Shown piece after piece: positions 25,106 through 33,118 of a stretch of DNA of 64,000 nucleotides (the stretch's first letter is position 1; each line of letters begins with the position of its first letter). The translations under genes were made by a program, and so were the position numbers. The notes beneath the pieces were generated by a model. That model was not told the origin of the DNA, did no database searches, and saw only the letters and a list, made by a program, of their open reading frames with translations. This stretch comes from a virus: positions 62,001 to 126,000 of the IMG/VR virus record IMGVR_UViG_3300020473_002209. One strand, 5' to 3'.

Positions 25106-25960
25106 ATGAGTTCAATGGACCCAAATTCGGTTAACGTAGTGATTTATCATGCAGACTGTACAGACGGTTTCGGCGCAGCTTACTCTGCTTGGAAGCAACT
25201 TGGAAACCGAGCAGAATATTACGCATGCAAGCATGGTACAACACCTCCAGATGTGAAAGGAAAAAACGTTGTAATTCTTGATTTTTCTTGGGATAAGGCG
25301 ACGATCAAGAAGATGATAAAGAAAGCCAAAAATCTACTGATCATCGATCACCACAAGTCAGCTATGGTCGAGCTTCATGATATCTCAAATACTTATTTTG
25401 ATATGACGAAGAGCGGAGCAATGCTGGCGTGGGAATGGTTTCACCCAGGAAAAGAGCCGCCAAAATTCATAAAGTATATTCAAGATCGTGACCTATGGGA
25501 GTGGAAGCTTGAATATTCTAAAGAATTCAGCGCGGCATTTGATATGGTGCCGTTTGAATTTGAAGAGTTCGAGAAGTTTGAAGATGACTCTGTTTTTGAT
25601 GACGCATGTAAGCGTGGGTCCTACATCCTCGCGTATAGCAAGACGGTTGTCAAAAAAGTTTGTGAAAAAGCTCAACCCCGTACGATGGGTGGTAAGTCTG
25701 TCTTGGTGGTAAATGCCTCCCACTGGATGTCTGAGATTGGTGCTCGCTTAGCCCCTGATTGTGATTTTGCAATGATCTGGTATTGGGATCATGAAGATGA
25801 AATAACAAAGGTTAGCTTAAGAGCTTTTCACGATAGCGTTGATGTTTCCGAGATCGCAAAGCAGTTTGGCGGAGGCGGTCACAAGAAAGCAGCGGGATTT
25901 ACTTTACCTAAGGAGAAACACATTGAAGAACTTTTTGACACAGCCGAGCCCGAGGTATGA
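25106..25960 (+). CDS. DHH/DHHA1 phosphoesterase
   Basis: 284 residues with the complete DHH layout: HADCTDGFGAAYSAW (motif I), a VVILDFS strand, IIDHHKS (the DHH motif) and the C-terminal DHHA1 substrate motif GGGGHKKAAGF. Such enzymes degrade nanoRNA, pAp or cyclic/linear di-nucleotides. Possible roles are recycling short RNA for nucleotide pools or removing signalling nucleotides made by host defence; the sequence does not separate them. The 3' end overlaps the methyltransferase gene by 38 nt. Confidence 0.85.
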   Translation: MSSMDPNSVNVVIYHADCTDGFGAAYSAWKQLGNRAEYYACKHGTTPPDVKGKNVVILDFSWDKATIKKMIKKAKNLLIIDHHKSAMVELHDISNTYFDMTKSGAMLAWEWFHPGKEPPKFIKYIQDRDLWEWKLEYSKEFSAAFDMVPFEFEEFEKFEDDSVFDDACKRGSYILAYSKTVVKKVCEKAQPRTMGGKSVLVVNASHWMSEIGARLAPDCDFAMIWYWDHEDEITKVSLRAFHDSVDVSEIAKQFGGGGHKKAAGFTLPKEKHIEELFDTAEPEV

Positions 25961-26516
25961 TATTGTCTACCTGGATCCACCATGGGATTACAAAGGCCAG
26001 CTCCAACATAGTAAGCCTGGAATGGGTGATACAGGTGGCGCTCGCAAGCATTATGGTACACTCAAGCTAAAGCAGCTTAAGCAGTTTCCAATGCAGAAAC
26101 TCATGAATGATGATGCACTGGTATTTATGTGGGTGACGAACCCACATCTTGACCAAGGTATTGAGCTTCTAAAAAGCTGGGGATTGAAATATGCAACCGT
26201 TGGGTTTGTGTGGAACAAGATGCGAGTTAATCCTGGCTTTTACACAATGTCCCAATGTGAGCTTTGTCTTGTCGGAAAGAATGGGAAAATTCCGCGCCCT
26301 CGTGGAGCAAGGAATGTACGCCAATATCTTGAGCACATGCGCGAACAGCACAGCAAAAAGCCAGACGAAGTGCGCGTACGAATTGAGCAAATGTTTCCAG
26401 ATCAGACGAAGGTCGAGCTTTTCGCAAGGCACCAAAACCCAGGGTGGTCAGCTTGGGGCGATGAAGTTGAGAGCTGTGAAAGCCTTAAGAGGTATTTGAA
26501 TGAGCTCGGATGGTAG
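25923..26516 (+). CDS. MT-A70-family adenine methyltransferase
   Basis: An N6-adenine methyltransferase of the MT-A70 group. The catalytic DPPW motif is in YDIVYLDPPWDYKG near the N-terminus; MWVTNPHLDQG and the VELFARHQNPGWSAWG ending are also typical. Start taken as TTG at 25923, because AAGGAG lies 6 nt before it and the domain begins there; upstream in-frame codons run inside the DHH gene. Likely methylates phage DNA against host restriction. Overlaps the deaminase gene by 17 nt. Confidence 0.85.
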   Translation: MKNFLTQPSPRYDIVYLDPPWDYKGQLQHSKPGMGDTGGARKHYGTLKLKQLKQFPMQKLMNDDALVFMWVTNPHLDQGIELLKSWGLKYATVGFVWNKMRVNPGFYTMSQCELCLVGKNGKIPRPRGARNVRQYLEHMREQHSKKPDEVRVRIEQMFPDQTKVELFARHQNPGWSAWGDEVESCESLKRYLNELGW

Positions 26517-26919
26517 GCCAGAATGGGATGAGATATGGATGGGCTTTGCTCATTCCATATCTCGTAGATCATACGATCCCAGACACCAAGTTGGTGCCGT
26601 TATCGTGACCAAAGAGAATACACAGGTTCTTGCTGTAGGATATAACGGCAATTACTCTGGTGGGCCCAATGAAGTAGAGTCCACAGAGCCAGGAAGCTCA
26701 GGAATGATCCACGCTGAGATTAACGCATTGTTAAAATGTGACTATAATATTCGCGGAAGAAAAATCATGTATGTGACTCTTAGTCCATGCAAGATGTGCG
26801 CGAAAGCAATAATCAATGGTGGCGTTTCTGAAGTGGTTTATGACGAAGAATATAGGGATATGTCCGGAGTCGACCTACTTAAGTCCGCAGGAGTCACGGT
26901 TAGACGCTATAGAACGTAG
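26500..26919 (+). CDS. Deoxycytidylate (dCMP) deaminase
   Basis: A zinc deaminase of 139 residues: HAEINALL supplies the His ligand and catalytic Glu, SPCKMCAKAI the two Cys ligands. RRSYDPRHQVGAVIV and VGYNGNYSGGPNE are typical of the dCMP group. It would make dUMP for ThyX. In a phage with modified cytosine it also competes for dCMP, so the two pathways must be balanced. GAGG precedes the ATG. Confidence 0.88.
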   Translation: MSSDGRPEWDEIWMGFAHSISRRSYDPRHQVGAVIVTKENTQVLAVGYNGNYSGGPNEVESTEPGSSGMIHAEINALLKCDYNIRGRKIMYVTLSPCKMCAKAIINGGVSEVVYDEEYRDMSGVDLLKSAGVTVRRYRT

Positions 26920-26937
26920 CACCAGTGATATTTACTC

Positions 26938-26945
26938 CATATTTA
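26938..26945 (+). promoter_or_regulatory. CATATTTA motif, candidate late promoter
   Basis: CATATTTA 37 nt before the ATG at 26983, in the first real gap before the 27-39 kb late-type block. The same octamer or a one-base variant precedes 31427, 32112, 33614, 48565, 52507 and, on the minus strand, 51372. Confidence 0.45.
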
Positions 26946-26982
26946 CTTGTAAGCGCTATATTATTAATTGGAGTTCCAAGAC

Positions 26983-29001
26983 ATGAGTGGGATTGTATAT
27001 AAGCTTTCGAAGCAATGCTCGAAGGCATTTATTAAGACACAGGTCGACTTATTTGCTGAGCATTTTTTGGCGGCTGGTGAGTTAGAGACGCTTCTTACAG
27101 AAGCACTTGATGATAAGGACAAGCAAGAGTTTAGTGCTGCCCTAGATCAAGCAATATCGATTATGAATCAAATCAGCGATGCGACGCCAGACACTCCGGA
27201 GTGGAAAGCATTGGTTGATGCACTAAACGCCTCAGCTCCTGATATCGGTGGGGCAGAAATTATATATGATGCAGATGGAGACCCGAAGAAAAGAGCAGAG
27301 GTAGCAGCTGAATATACAAAGAGCACACAAGACATGATGGGAGAAGCCGCTGCGCTAATCCAGTGTATTGAAACAGTGAAAGGCGAGATTGGTAAATCTA
27401 AAGTCGAAGATGGTACAAAGACTGTTGGCGATCTTGCGAATGCCGCTGCAGAAGGTGGCGATGACGCACCAGACTTTCCAACACCTGATGATCTTAAGAA
27501 AGCTGTAGAAAAAACGTATGTTGTACCTGATTGGTATAACAAGGCATGGGAGTCTGGCTCTAAAGAAGCTGAAGCAGAGAGCGGCGGTTTCTTTAAGAAG
27601 GTTATGGGTTTCATAGGTAAGCTTTTTGGTGGTGACGATTCAGGAAATATTGTTGCAGATGATATGGTTCTTGCAGCAATTATGTCATCTCCTTTTGAAG
27701 AGTTTGCAGCTATAAACCTTCAGAAGCTTCAGCAAGAGCTCGTCGGTGTAACAGAGGATATCGGTGCCGAAACAGCAGAAGCCTCAGCAGCAGCCGCGCA
27801 AGCCCAGGGCGGAGCCGATGCCGCGGCATCTGCCACAGCTGACATGAAAGCTGCTGCTCAAGGTGCTGAGGTACTTAAAAAGAATCCTGATGTTGCAAAA
27901 AATACTTTTACCGCTGCCAAGGAAGTTTTAGAACCATCCGACGCAGCAGCTGTTGAGGCTGGTATGGCTGGCAAGCTTGATGCTTTGACACCTCGCCAAC
28001 AGCAGATTGTAGCTCTGATTTTACAGCTATTTGGGTCTGGTCCTGATGCTGCATCACCTGAACAAGTTGCGGATGTTGCCGACAAGGCTGATGACGCAGC
28101 AGATGAAGAGGTTGCAAAAGACTTTAAGAATTTAGCAGCTCTAGCAGATCTCGGTACCAAGCACTTAGGCGATGGCGGGGATGAGCTTGTAAAGAATATG
28201 CTTAGTGATGAAGAAGCAAGCAAGGTTTTTGCTGCTCACTATTCTCGTCCTGGAGCTGCGATCCATGAAAGTACGTTGTTGAACCTATTGTTTGAGGAAG
28301 AGGAAGGTATTCCTTTTGAAGACGTTGTCACCGCCTTTTCCACTGCTGGTAAAGCTACAGGCCTCGAACCCGGTGAAGAAGAAATAACAGCCTGGGCGAC
28401 GGATGTGAATGACCAAGGATTACTTGACAAGGCAATTGCAATTGCTGGTGAGGAAGGCGGAGAAGAGGGAGAAGAAGGCGCACCCGCTTCCGAAGAGGAA
28501 GCAGCAGAAGAACAAGAGACCGCACAGGCAGAACTCGAATCAGCTGCTCAAGAAGCAGCTGCTGAAGAAGCACCGCCCGCAGTTGCAGTCGCCGCCGCTT
28601 TAGACAATTGGATGGGCGGATTATCAAAATCATCCCAACAATCTCTAGCTGCAAAGGATCGTATTGGTGGTCTAAAAGATTTGGTAAATACAGCTCTTGA
28701 AGATGCAGCTAAAGCTATTGAGGGTGAAGTTGAAGCAGCTATTGATATATGGCGCGGAGAACACGAAGAAACTTTGATGAAGAGTAAGCGTTTCGCAAAG
28801 AAGAATTTTGATTCTCTTTCGCAGCTGATCCCGCAAATTGCTGCTCAAATGTTAAAAGTTACAGCAGAAAACAATGTTCGACTTACTCGTGGTATGGTAC
28901 GAAAAACAGTGTATCGTCATCTCGATAGAAAGTTTGGTCGTCATGGAATGTTAATCGAGTCAACGCGCTGGGAAGCGTTAGCAGGAATTCGGAGTAAATG
29001 A
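26983..29001 (+). CDS. Large Ala/Glu-rich protein, probable virion or core protein
   Basis: 672 residues, not recognised. It is very rich in Ala, Glu and Asp, mostly helical, with short amphipathic parts (SGGFFKKVMGFIGKLFGG at about 200) and two acidic low-complexity stretches near 415-560. Around nt 28258-28305 the segment HESTLLNLLFEEEE ends in Leu-Phe-Glu, the protease-site pattern seen in the tagged small proteins. Composition resembles prohead core or internal head proteins. ATG at 26983 follows GGAG by about 9 nt; the TTG at 26968 upstream is less likely. First gene of the block. Confidence 0.75.
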   Translation: MSGIVYKLSKQCSKAFIKTQVDLFAEHFLAAGELETLLTEALDDKDKQEFSAALDQAISIMNQISDATPDTPEWKALVDALNASAPDIGGAEIIYDADGDPKKRAEVAAEYTKSTQDMMGEAAALIQCIETVKGEIGKSKVEDGTKTVGDLANAAAEGGDDAPDFPTPDDLKKAVEKTYVVPDWYNKAWESGSKEAEAESGGFFKKVMGFIGKLFGGDDSGNIVADDMVLAAIMSSPFEEFAAINLQKLQQELVGVTEDIGAETAEASAAAAQAQGGADAAASATADMKAAAQGAEVLKKNPDVAKNTFTAAKEVLEPSDAAAVEAGMAGKLDALTPRQQQIVALILQLFGSGPDAASPEQVADVADKADDAADEEVAKDFKNLAALADLGTKHLGDGGDELVKNMLSDEEASKVFAAHYSRPGAAIHESTLLNLLFEEEEGIPFEDVVTAFSTAGKATGLEPGEEEITAWATDVNDQGLLDKAIAIAGEEGGEEGEEGAPASEEEAAEEQETAQAELESAAQEAAAEEAPPAVAVAAALDNWMGGLSKSSQQSLAAKDRIGGLKDLVNTALEDAAKAIEGEVEAAIDIWRGEHEETLMKSKRFAKKNFDSLSQLIPQIAAQMLKVTAENNVRLTRGMVRKTVYRHLDRKFGRHGMLIESTRWEALAGIRSK

Positions 29002-29462
29002 TGGCAGATGCAGCTTTTTTATTAGAAGTGCTAAAGTTCGAATATGACAGTCGGCTTAATGAAGTTATGGGTGAGTCTGATGTTTTTGATGACAGAGGGA
29101 ACCTAATCCTTTCACCTGACTTAAAGGTACGCCACAAGAAGTCTGGATATGAATATACGATTGCGCATGTGAAGGGTGATAAGCCCGGAGATATACAGAT
29201 TGTTTTGCGTGAACCTGAAGAACCGCGCTTCGACCCCCCAGGCGGCGGTGAAGAAGTATTAGGCGGTCCAGATGATGCAGGCGCTCTTAACGAAGAAGAT
29301 GCCGACCCAAGGATACCTGATTTACTAGACCCAGAAGCAGGCCCCGTTGATGTTGACGCTCAAGTACAAGCAATCGCGCAGGTCGCAGATGAAGAACCGC
29401 AAGATGAAGTTGTCTTTGTGATCGATCAAGAAGAGTTTGAAAAAGAATATGAGGTGGATTAA
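29001..29462 (+). CDS. Acidic protein of the late block
   Basis: About 153 residues. The first ~65 have mixed secondary structure (AFLLEVLKFEYDSRLNEVMGES, then YEYTIAHVKGDKPGDIQIVLRE), the rest is Pro/Asp/Glu-rich and probably disordered. The N-terminal helix has Leu-x-Glu sites. ATG at 29001 is 6 nt after GGAG; the overlapping ATG at 28998 is only 3 nt away. No known function. Confidence 0.7.
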   Translation: MADAAFLLEVLKFEYDSRLNEVMGESDVFDDRGNLILSPDLKVRHKKSGYEYTIAHVKGDKPGDIQIVLREPEEPRFDPPGGGEEVLGGPDDAGALNEEDADPRIPDLLDPEAGPVDVDAQVQAIAQVADEEPQDEVVFVIDQEEFEKEYEVD

Positions 29463-29464
29463 AC

Positions 29465-30184
29465 ATGCCAATAGATGAGAAAGAAATATTGAAAGCGATA
29501 AATGAGACCCTCTATAAGGACTCAGAGAAGCCGCAGCAGCCTCTTTCGGAAGCTTATGTGGTTCAAGCGAAGAATTATGAAATTAACACTGACATGCTCA
29601 GTGAGAAGGCTATTAAGGCAAATGTAGAGAATCTACATGAGTATGTCGACGCGCTAAATGAAGTCTCCGCAAAGCTGGACTCTGTTGACAGATCCGAGGC
29701 GAACCCTAAGGATTCTTCATTTAGAGGTATTAAGCAGGAAGAAGCCTATAATATAAATGGCTCATTTCTTTCAGCTTACTATTTCGATAACATAGCGGAT
29801 CCAACCTCAAAGATCTCAATGGACAGCTTGGCATACATGAGACTTACACGTGATTTCGGTACGTTCGAAGACTGGCAAAAAGACTTTATTGCATGTGGAA
29901 TGGCTTCTCGTGATGGATGGGTATGTACCGTATACAACGGTTTTCTAAATCGCTACATGAATATATTCATTGACGGTAATGAGGTAGGGGTCCCAATGTG
30001 CTCTGTACCGATTATCGTATTGTCAGTGCAAGAGCGAGCATATTTCAGAGATTACCTCAATGATCGCAAGAAGTACATCTTCGCGATGATGAAAGAGCTT
30101 AACTGGGAGCTTGTCAACGCACGAGTTAAAAGAGCTGATAAACTTGCGAAGTTATTTTCAGCCGGCTTAGGGAGCGAAAAATGA
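29465..30184 (+). CDS. Superoxide dismutase-fold protein without metal ligands
   Basis: 239 residues. Residues ~45-225 follow the Fe/Mn superoxide dismutase sequence: EYVDALN with the first helix, YNINGSFLSAYYFDN in place of W-N-H-T-F-Y-W, DFGTFEDWQKDFIACG in place of FGSFADFKAQFTDAA, and LSVQERAYFRDYLNDRKKYI in place of [20 protein letters not shown]. None of the four metal ligands remains: Ala or Asn for the first His, Gly99 for the second, Ser187 for Asp and Arg191 for the last His. It is therefore a non-enzymatic relative. The N-terminal 30 residues include LSEA, a possible protease site. Confidence 0.8.
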   Translation: MPIDEKEILKAINETLYKDSEKPQQPLSEAYVVQAKNYEINTDMLSEKAIKANVENLHEYVDALNEVSAKLDSVDRSEANPKDSSFRGIKQEEAYNINGSFLSAYYFDNIADPTSKISMDSLAYMRLTRDFGTFEDWQKDFIACGMASRDGWVCTVYNGFLNRYMNIFIDGNEVGVPMCSVPIIVLSVQERAYFRDYLNDRKKYIFAMMKELNWELVNARVKRADKLAKLFSAGLGSEK

Positions 30185-30837
30185 AAAGAGACCAATTAAA
30201 AGAATACTTTCAAAGAGCTTATAAGGGCACGCTTCTTGAGCAGGATGACCCATTTGCAGCCGATGATGAAGGCGGCGAAGAAGGCGGCGACGAAGGTGGG
30301 GAAGAAGAAGGTGGCGATGATCCCTTTGGCGGCGAAGAAGAAGGCGGAGATGAAGGTGGAGAAGAAGAGGGTGGTGATGAAGGTGGTGAAGAAGAAGCTG
30401 AAGATGAGGGTCCCAAAGCCGAGGAAGAAGATGAGGTTCGCTTTGGCAAGTCTTTAGATGACCAGCTTCAAGCTATTTTTATCGACATAGAGTCCGACTC
30501 TATCAAGAGCGCTCAAGTACAAGAAGAAGGGTATTCTCTGAAGAGAACGCTGCTAAGAGAAGCAGATGAAGTTACTATCGATGTCGATCGTTTTGCTGCT
30601 GAGACAGCAAGGCTGATCTTAAACTTTGATGCATTTTTCGATATTGAAGAGCTGATAATGTCTAAAGCTAGAAGCTTTTTATTGGACAAATACGGCGAAG
30701 AAATCGCGGATGAAGTAGGTGAGCTTCTTGCAACACGTCACGACATCAGAAAGAAAGAAGACCACACCGCCAAGCAAGAGGAATACGATGAACAGGTTCC
30801 AATCGCAGTCGGTGCCACAGCTGCAGGCGGTCCATGA
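30181..30837 (+). CDS. Acidic Glu/Gly-repeat protein with capsid-tag-like start
   Basis: 218 residues. The N-terminal helix (DQLKEYFQRAYKGTLLEQDD) ends in Leu-Leu-Glu. Residues ~28-85 are a Glu/Asp/Gly repeat (EEGGDEGGEEEGGD units), then a folded-looking helical domain. Repeat codons are GAAGAAGG-rich at nt 30270-30420, so unit number could vary between isolates. The stretch is strongly acidic and might mimic DNA or balance charge in the capsid; no function is known. Confidence 0.72.
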   Translation: MKRDQLKEYFQRAYKGTLLEQDDPFAADDEGGEEGGDEGGEEEGGDDPFGGEEEGGDEGGEEEGGDEGGEEEAEDEGPKAEEEDEVRFGKSLDDQLQAIFIDIESDSIKSAQVQEEGYSLKRTLLREADEVTIDVDRFAAETARLILNFDAFFDIEELIMSKARSFLLDKYGEEIADEVGELLATRHDIRKKEDHTAKQEEYDEQVPIAVGATAAGGP

Positions 30838-31121
30838 GTAACTGGGTCAAAAAGAAGTCAGTCCATTTTAACCTTCTTACTGAGACCCATGCTGAATTTC
30901 GTGTACTTGCTTTTAGGAAAAAGCTGTCAATGCAAGAGATTGTTGATGGTTTAATTTCTCGGCTCGTTAACGGAGATCCCGCTTTAGTTAAAATAGTTGA
31001 TAAGATAGCAGATGACAAGTCAAATAAAGAGCTAAGAAAAGTTATTGGTACTGACGCAGAGAGCGTATTCGACGTGATTGAAAGGTACGATACGCTAAAG
31101 AATTCTTCCGAGGAGAAATAA
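30834..31121 (+). CDS. Ribbon-helix-helix-like protein
   Basis: 95 residues. The first 45 fit a ribbon-helix-helix DNA-binding fold: a short strand (SVHFNLLTET) followed by two helices (HAEFRVLAFRKKLS and MQEIVDGLISRLV). Such proteins bind DNA as dimers and are often repressors. The C-terminal half is charged and helical. ATGA overlap with the preceding gene. A regulator inside a late block could control it, but no operator was identified. Confidence 0.65.
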   Translation: MSNWVKKKSVHFNLLTETHAEFRVLAFRKKLSMQEIVDGLISRLVNGDPALVKIVDKIADDKSNKELRKVIGTDAESVFDVIERYDTLKNSSEEK

Positions 31122-31122
31122 T

Positions 31123-31389
31123 ATGTCGTGGTGGCCGTGGAGAAGTAAAAAAGCTAAAGAGCTAGAGGAAGCGAAAGAAAGAATACTCCAGCTCGAGCGA
31201 GACTACCGTTCTTTAGCGTTAACGCTACAAAACCTCCAGAGCGCCATCGTGGCTATCTCGAGAAACAATGACTTGGTCGCCAACGACGTCCGGAACATTC
31301 AGGATATGGTTTCACATTTTCTACAAGACGTTGACCCAACGTCGATGATACTTGGGCTTTCTTCATCCCCAAGTAGAGACGATAATTAA
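31123..31389 (+). CDS. Coiled-coil protein with Trp-rich start
   Basis: 88 residues beginning MSWWPWRSKK, then a coiled coil (ELEEAKERILQLERDYRSL to about residue 60). The Trp/basic start could sit at a membrane surface. It starts 1 nt after the ribbon-helix-helix gene and precedes two membrane proteins, so it may belong to a lysis or membrane group. Not recognised. Confidence 0.65.
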   Translation: MSWWPWRSKKAKELEEAKERILQLERDYRSLALTLQNLQSAIVAISRNNDLVANDVRNIQDMVSHFLQDVDPTSMILGLSSSPSRDDN

Positions 31390-31414
31390 CTTCATCCATA
31401 TTTAGTGTTATAAT
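31386..31414 (+). promoter_or_regulatory. Sigma-70-like promoter overlapping a CATATTTA motif
   Basis: TTAACT at 31386-31391, a 17-nt spacer and TATAAT at 31409-31414; CATATTTA (31397-31404) sits in the spacer. The downstream start is 31427. Confidence 0.5.
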
Positions 31415-31426
31415 TTGGAGGTTATG

Positions 31427-31666
31427 ATGGGCGATAATGAAATAGACATACTTGAAGCTAAGGCTCTTGTTGAAGGAGAAAAGCTTGGTATTGTAGATAG
31501 GATCGTTGGCAGAATCATCTCGAGGAAGTTTTTTGTATTCTTGACAGCGACTGGACTTTTGGCTTGGGCTGGTCTTGATAGTGAGACTTGGGGAATGATT
31601 GCCATGATCTATATCGGTGGCCAGTCCGTAATCGACGCCGCCATCGCATGGAGACACGGTAAATAA
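31427..31666 (+). CDS. Small two-span membrane protein, holin candidate
   Basis: 79 residues with a charged N-terminus and two hydrophobic stretches (FFVFLTATGLLAWAGL and WGMIAMIYIGGQSVIDAAIAW) and a basic tail (RHGK). This size and shape suit a class II-type holin that would release the endolysin encoded at 10.2 kb. ATG at 31427 is 5 nt after GGAGG; an in-frame ATG lies 3 nt earlier. Followed immediately by a second membrane protein. Confidence 0.62.
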   Translation: MGDNEIDILEAKALVEGEKLGIVDRIVGRIISRKFFVFLTATGLLAWAGLDSETWGMIAMIYIGGQSVIDAAIAWRHGK

Positions 31667-32067
31667 TGATAACGTGGTTAGCTTTTAAGGTTTGGGCTGC
31701 ATCAGCTTGGAAGTCTTTCATTGAGTTCTGCAGAGAACGATGGGAGCTGCTGGTTGGTGTTCTTGTGGGCGTGCTGGGTATGCTTACATTGACTCGCGGA
31801 TCGAGAGATGCCGCAAAAGCTTTAGAAGAAAAGAATAAGCTTATTGACACTCTGGTTGCCAGTGAACAGGACGCAACCGAAAAAGAGCGAGAAGCATTAA
31901 AGAAAAATTTAGAAAATTTCTTGTCTGCAAATGAAGAAGCAGAAGAGAAGTTTAGAGAAAAAATGGAATCTCTTGATGAAGAGAAGAAGAACAGCGTAAA
32001 AGAAATATTGAAGTCCGAGTCGCCGGAGGAAGAGATTGCTAGACGACTTAGGGAATATTTGGATTAG
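31666..32067 (+). CDS. Membrane-anchored coiled-coil protein, spanin/Rz-like candidate
   Basis: 133 residues: an N-terminal helical region, a membrane span (LLVGVLVGVLGMLTLT, about 28-44), then a long charged coiled coil to the C-terminus. This is the plan of an inner-membrane spanin subunit, and it directly overlaps the holin-like gene. No lipoprotein partner is embedded in it. A role in holding the membrane is equally possible. Confidence 0.55.
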   Translation: MITWLAFKVWAASAWKSFIEFCRERWELLVGVLVGVLGMLTLTRGSRDAAKALEEKNKLIDTLVASEQDATEKEREALKKNLENFLSANEEAEEKFREKMESLDEEKKNSVKEILKSESPEEEIARRLREYLD

Positions 32068-32071
32068 ACCG

Positions 32072-32079
32072 AATATTTA
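32072..32079 (+). promoter_or_regulatory. AATATTTA motif, candidate late promoter
   Basis: One-base variant of CATATTTA, 32 nt before the start at 32112. Confidence 0.3.
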
Positions 32080-32111
32080 ATGAAGTAATATCGACCGCTT
32101 AGGGGATACAA

Positions 32112-33101
32112 ATGAAAACAAGCAAAACTCTAAAAGAAGTTTTTGGAATCCAGCCCACAAGAACAAAGGCCGTGAAGCTTGGTGGAAGCCAGTTACGGAA
32201 CATAATCTTAAATGAAATTCGAGAAGTCTTAAAGGAAGATGCCGACCCTAAGGCGGTGGATCCTGAGCGCTTTCCGCTCCCGCTCTCTGCAGTTGCTGGC
32301 GACAAAGACAAGGCGATGCAGCTAACGCAGTCTGGAAAGGATGATGTCGACGGCGGAAAGGCAGATGACGTTATCGGCGTCGGCGGCGCTTCATTCTCTG
32401 TTTCAGAGTTGAAGCCTTCACAGTCTAGTATGAACATTGAAAAGGCACTAAGCATGGCTCTTGGTATGATTAGAGATGATCAAGCAGGTGGAGACCTTGG
32501 TGCTTTTATTTCTAGTGACAAGCATATTATGGATGGCCACCACAGGTGGGTTGCTACTGCCATGGTCGATCCATCAGCAGAGATTGGCGGATATGGTGTC
32601 GAGTTTCCAGCTGATAAGTTGATCCCGGTTCTTAACGCGCTTACTGTCGGTCGCTTTGGTGTAACTGCTGGTAAGCCTGCGACTGGTGGGTTTGACCAAT
32701 TTGAAGAGGGCCCGATTAGAGACCAGCTCAATGTATATCTCCAGAACGGTGCATACCAAATGGAGCCTGAAGTCGTGCAGCAGACAATCGAAAAGTTCAC
32801 TGGAGAGGTTGGAGAAGCAGCAGTAGATGCAGCTGTTGACAAGTTCGTTGAGAACCTTGGCGCTGTTAGCTTCGACCTTCCTGGTGGCGCGCCTTCTCGC
32901 GAAGACATGCCAGTGATTGATGAGCCTGATGTACCAGACGCAGTTGCTGCTCTTTCAGCTGGTGAAGTTGATGTCAATGAGCCCTATGGCTGGGAAGAGG
33001 GTGAAGAAAAAGAAGAGAGTACTACCACCGAGTCTCAGTTTTCTAGGGATGATGTAATCCTTGAGCGCTGGCGTAAAATGGCTGGTTTACTAACAGACTG
33101 A
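32112..33101 (+). CDS. ParB/sulfiredoxin-like domain protein of the late block
   Basis: 329 residues. Residues ~25-44 (SQLRNIILNEIREVLKED) resemble the capsid tag. The domain at ~90-175 contains SSDKHIMDGHHRWVATAM (136-151), the core motif of ParB-type nuclease/CTPase folds (G-x-H-R-x-x-A). The C-terminal third is Val/Asp/Glu-rich. Some phage ParB-like domains are structural or transferase-like. Whether it binds nucleotide is unknown; the key Arg and His are present. AGGGGAT precedes the ATG. Confidence 0.65.
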   Translation: MKTSKTLKEVFGIQPTRTKAVKLGGSQLRNIILNEIREVLKEDADPKAVDPERFPLPLSAVAGDKDKAMQLTQSGKDDVDGGKADDVIGVGGASFSVSELKPSQSSMNIEKALSMALGMIRDDQAGGDLGAFISSDKHIMDGHHRWVATAMVDPSAEIGGYGVEFPADKLIPVLNALTVGRFGVTAGKPATGGFDQFEEGPIRDQLNVYLQNGAYQMEPEVVQQTIEKFTGEVGEAAVDAAVDKFVENLGAVSFDLPGGAPSREDMPVIDEPDVPDAVAALSAGEVDVNEPYGWEEGEEKEESTTTESQFSRDDVILERWRKMAGLLTD

Positions 33102-33118
33102 TCAACATACAATTCTGT

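Noticed and set aside
25839-25922. Extra N-terminal 28 codons of the adenine methyltransferase
   Set aside because: They run inside the DHH gene in another frame and have no family similarity; TTG 25923 has AAGGAG at the right distance.
29465-30184. Active superoxide dismutase
   Set aside because: All four metal ligands are replaced, so the enzyme name would mislead.
30219-30449. Minus-strand Ser/Pro-rich open frame
   Set aside because: It is the mirror of the Glu/Gly repeat on the coding strand. The same applies to the Ser-rich frame at 35585-35968.
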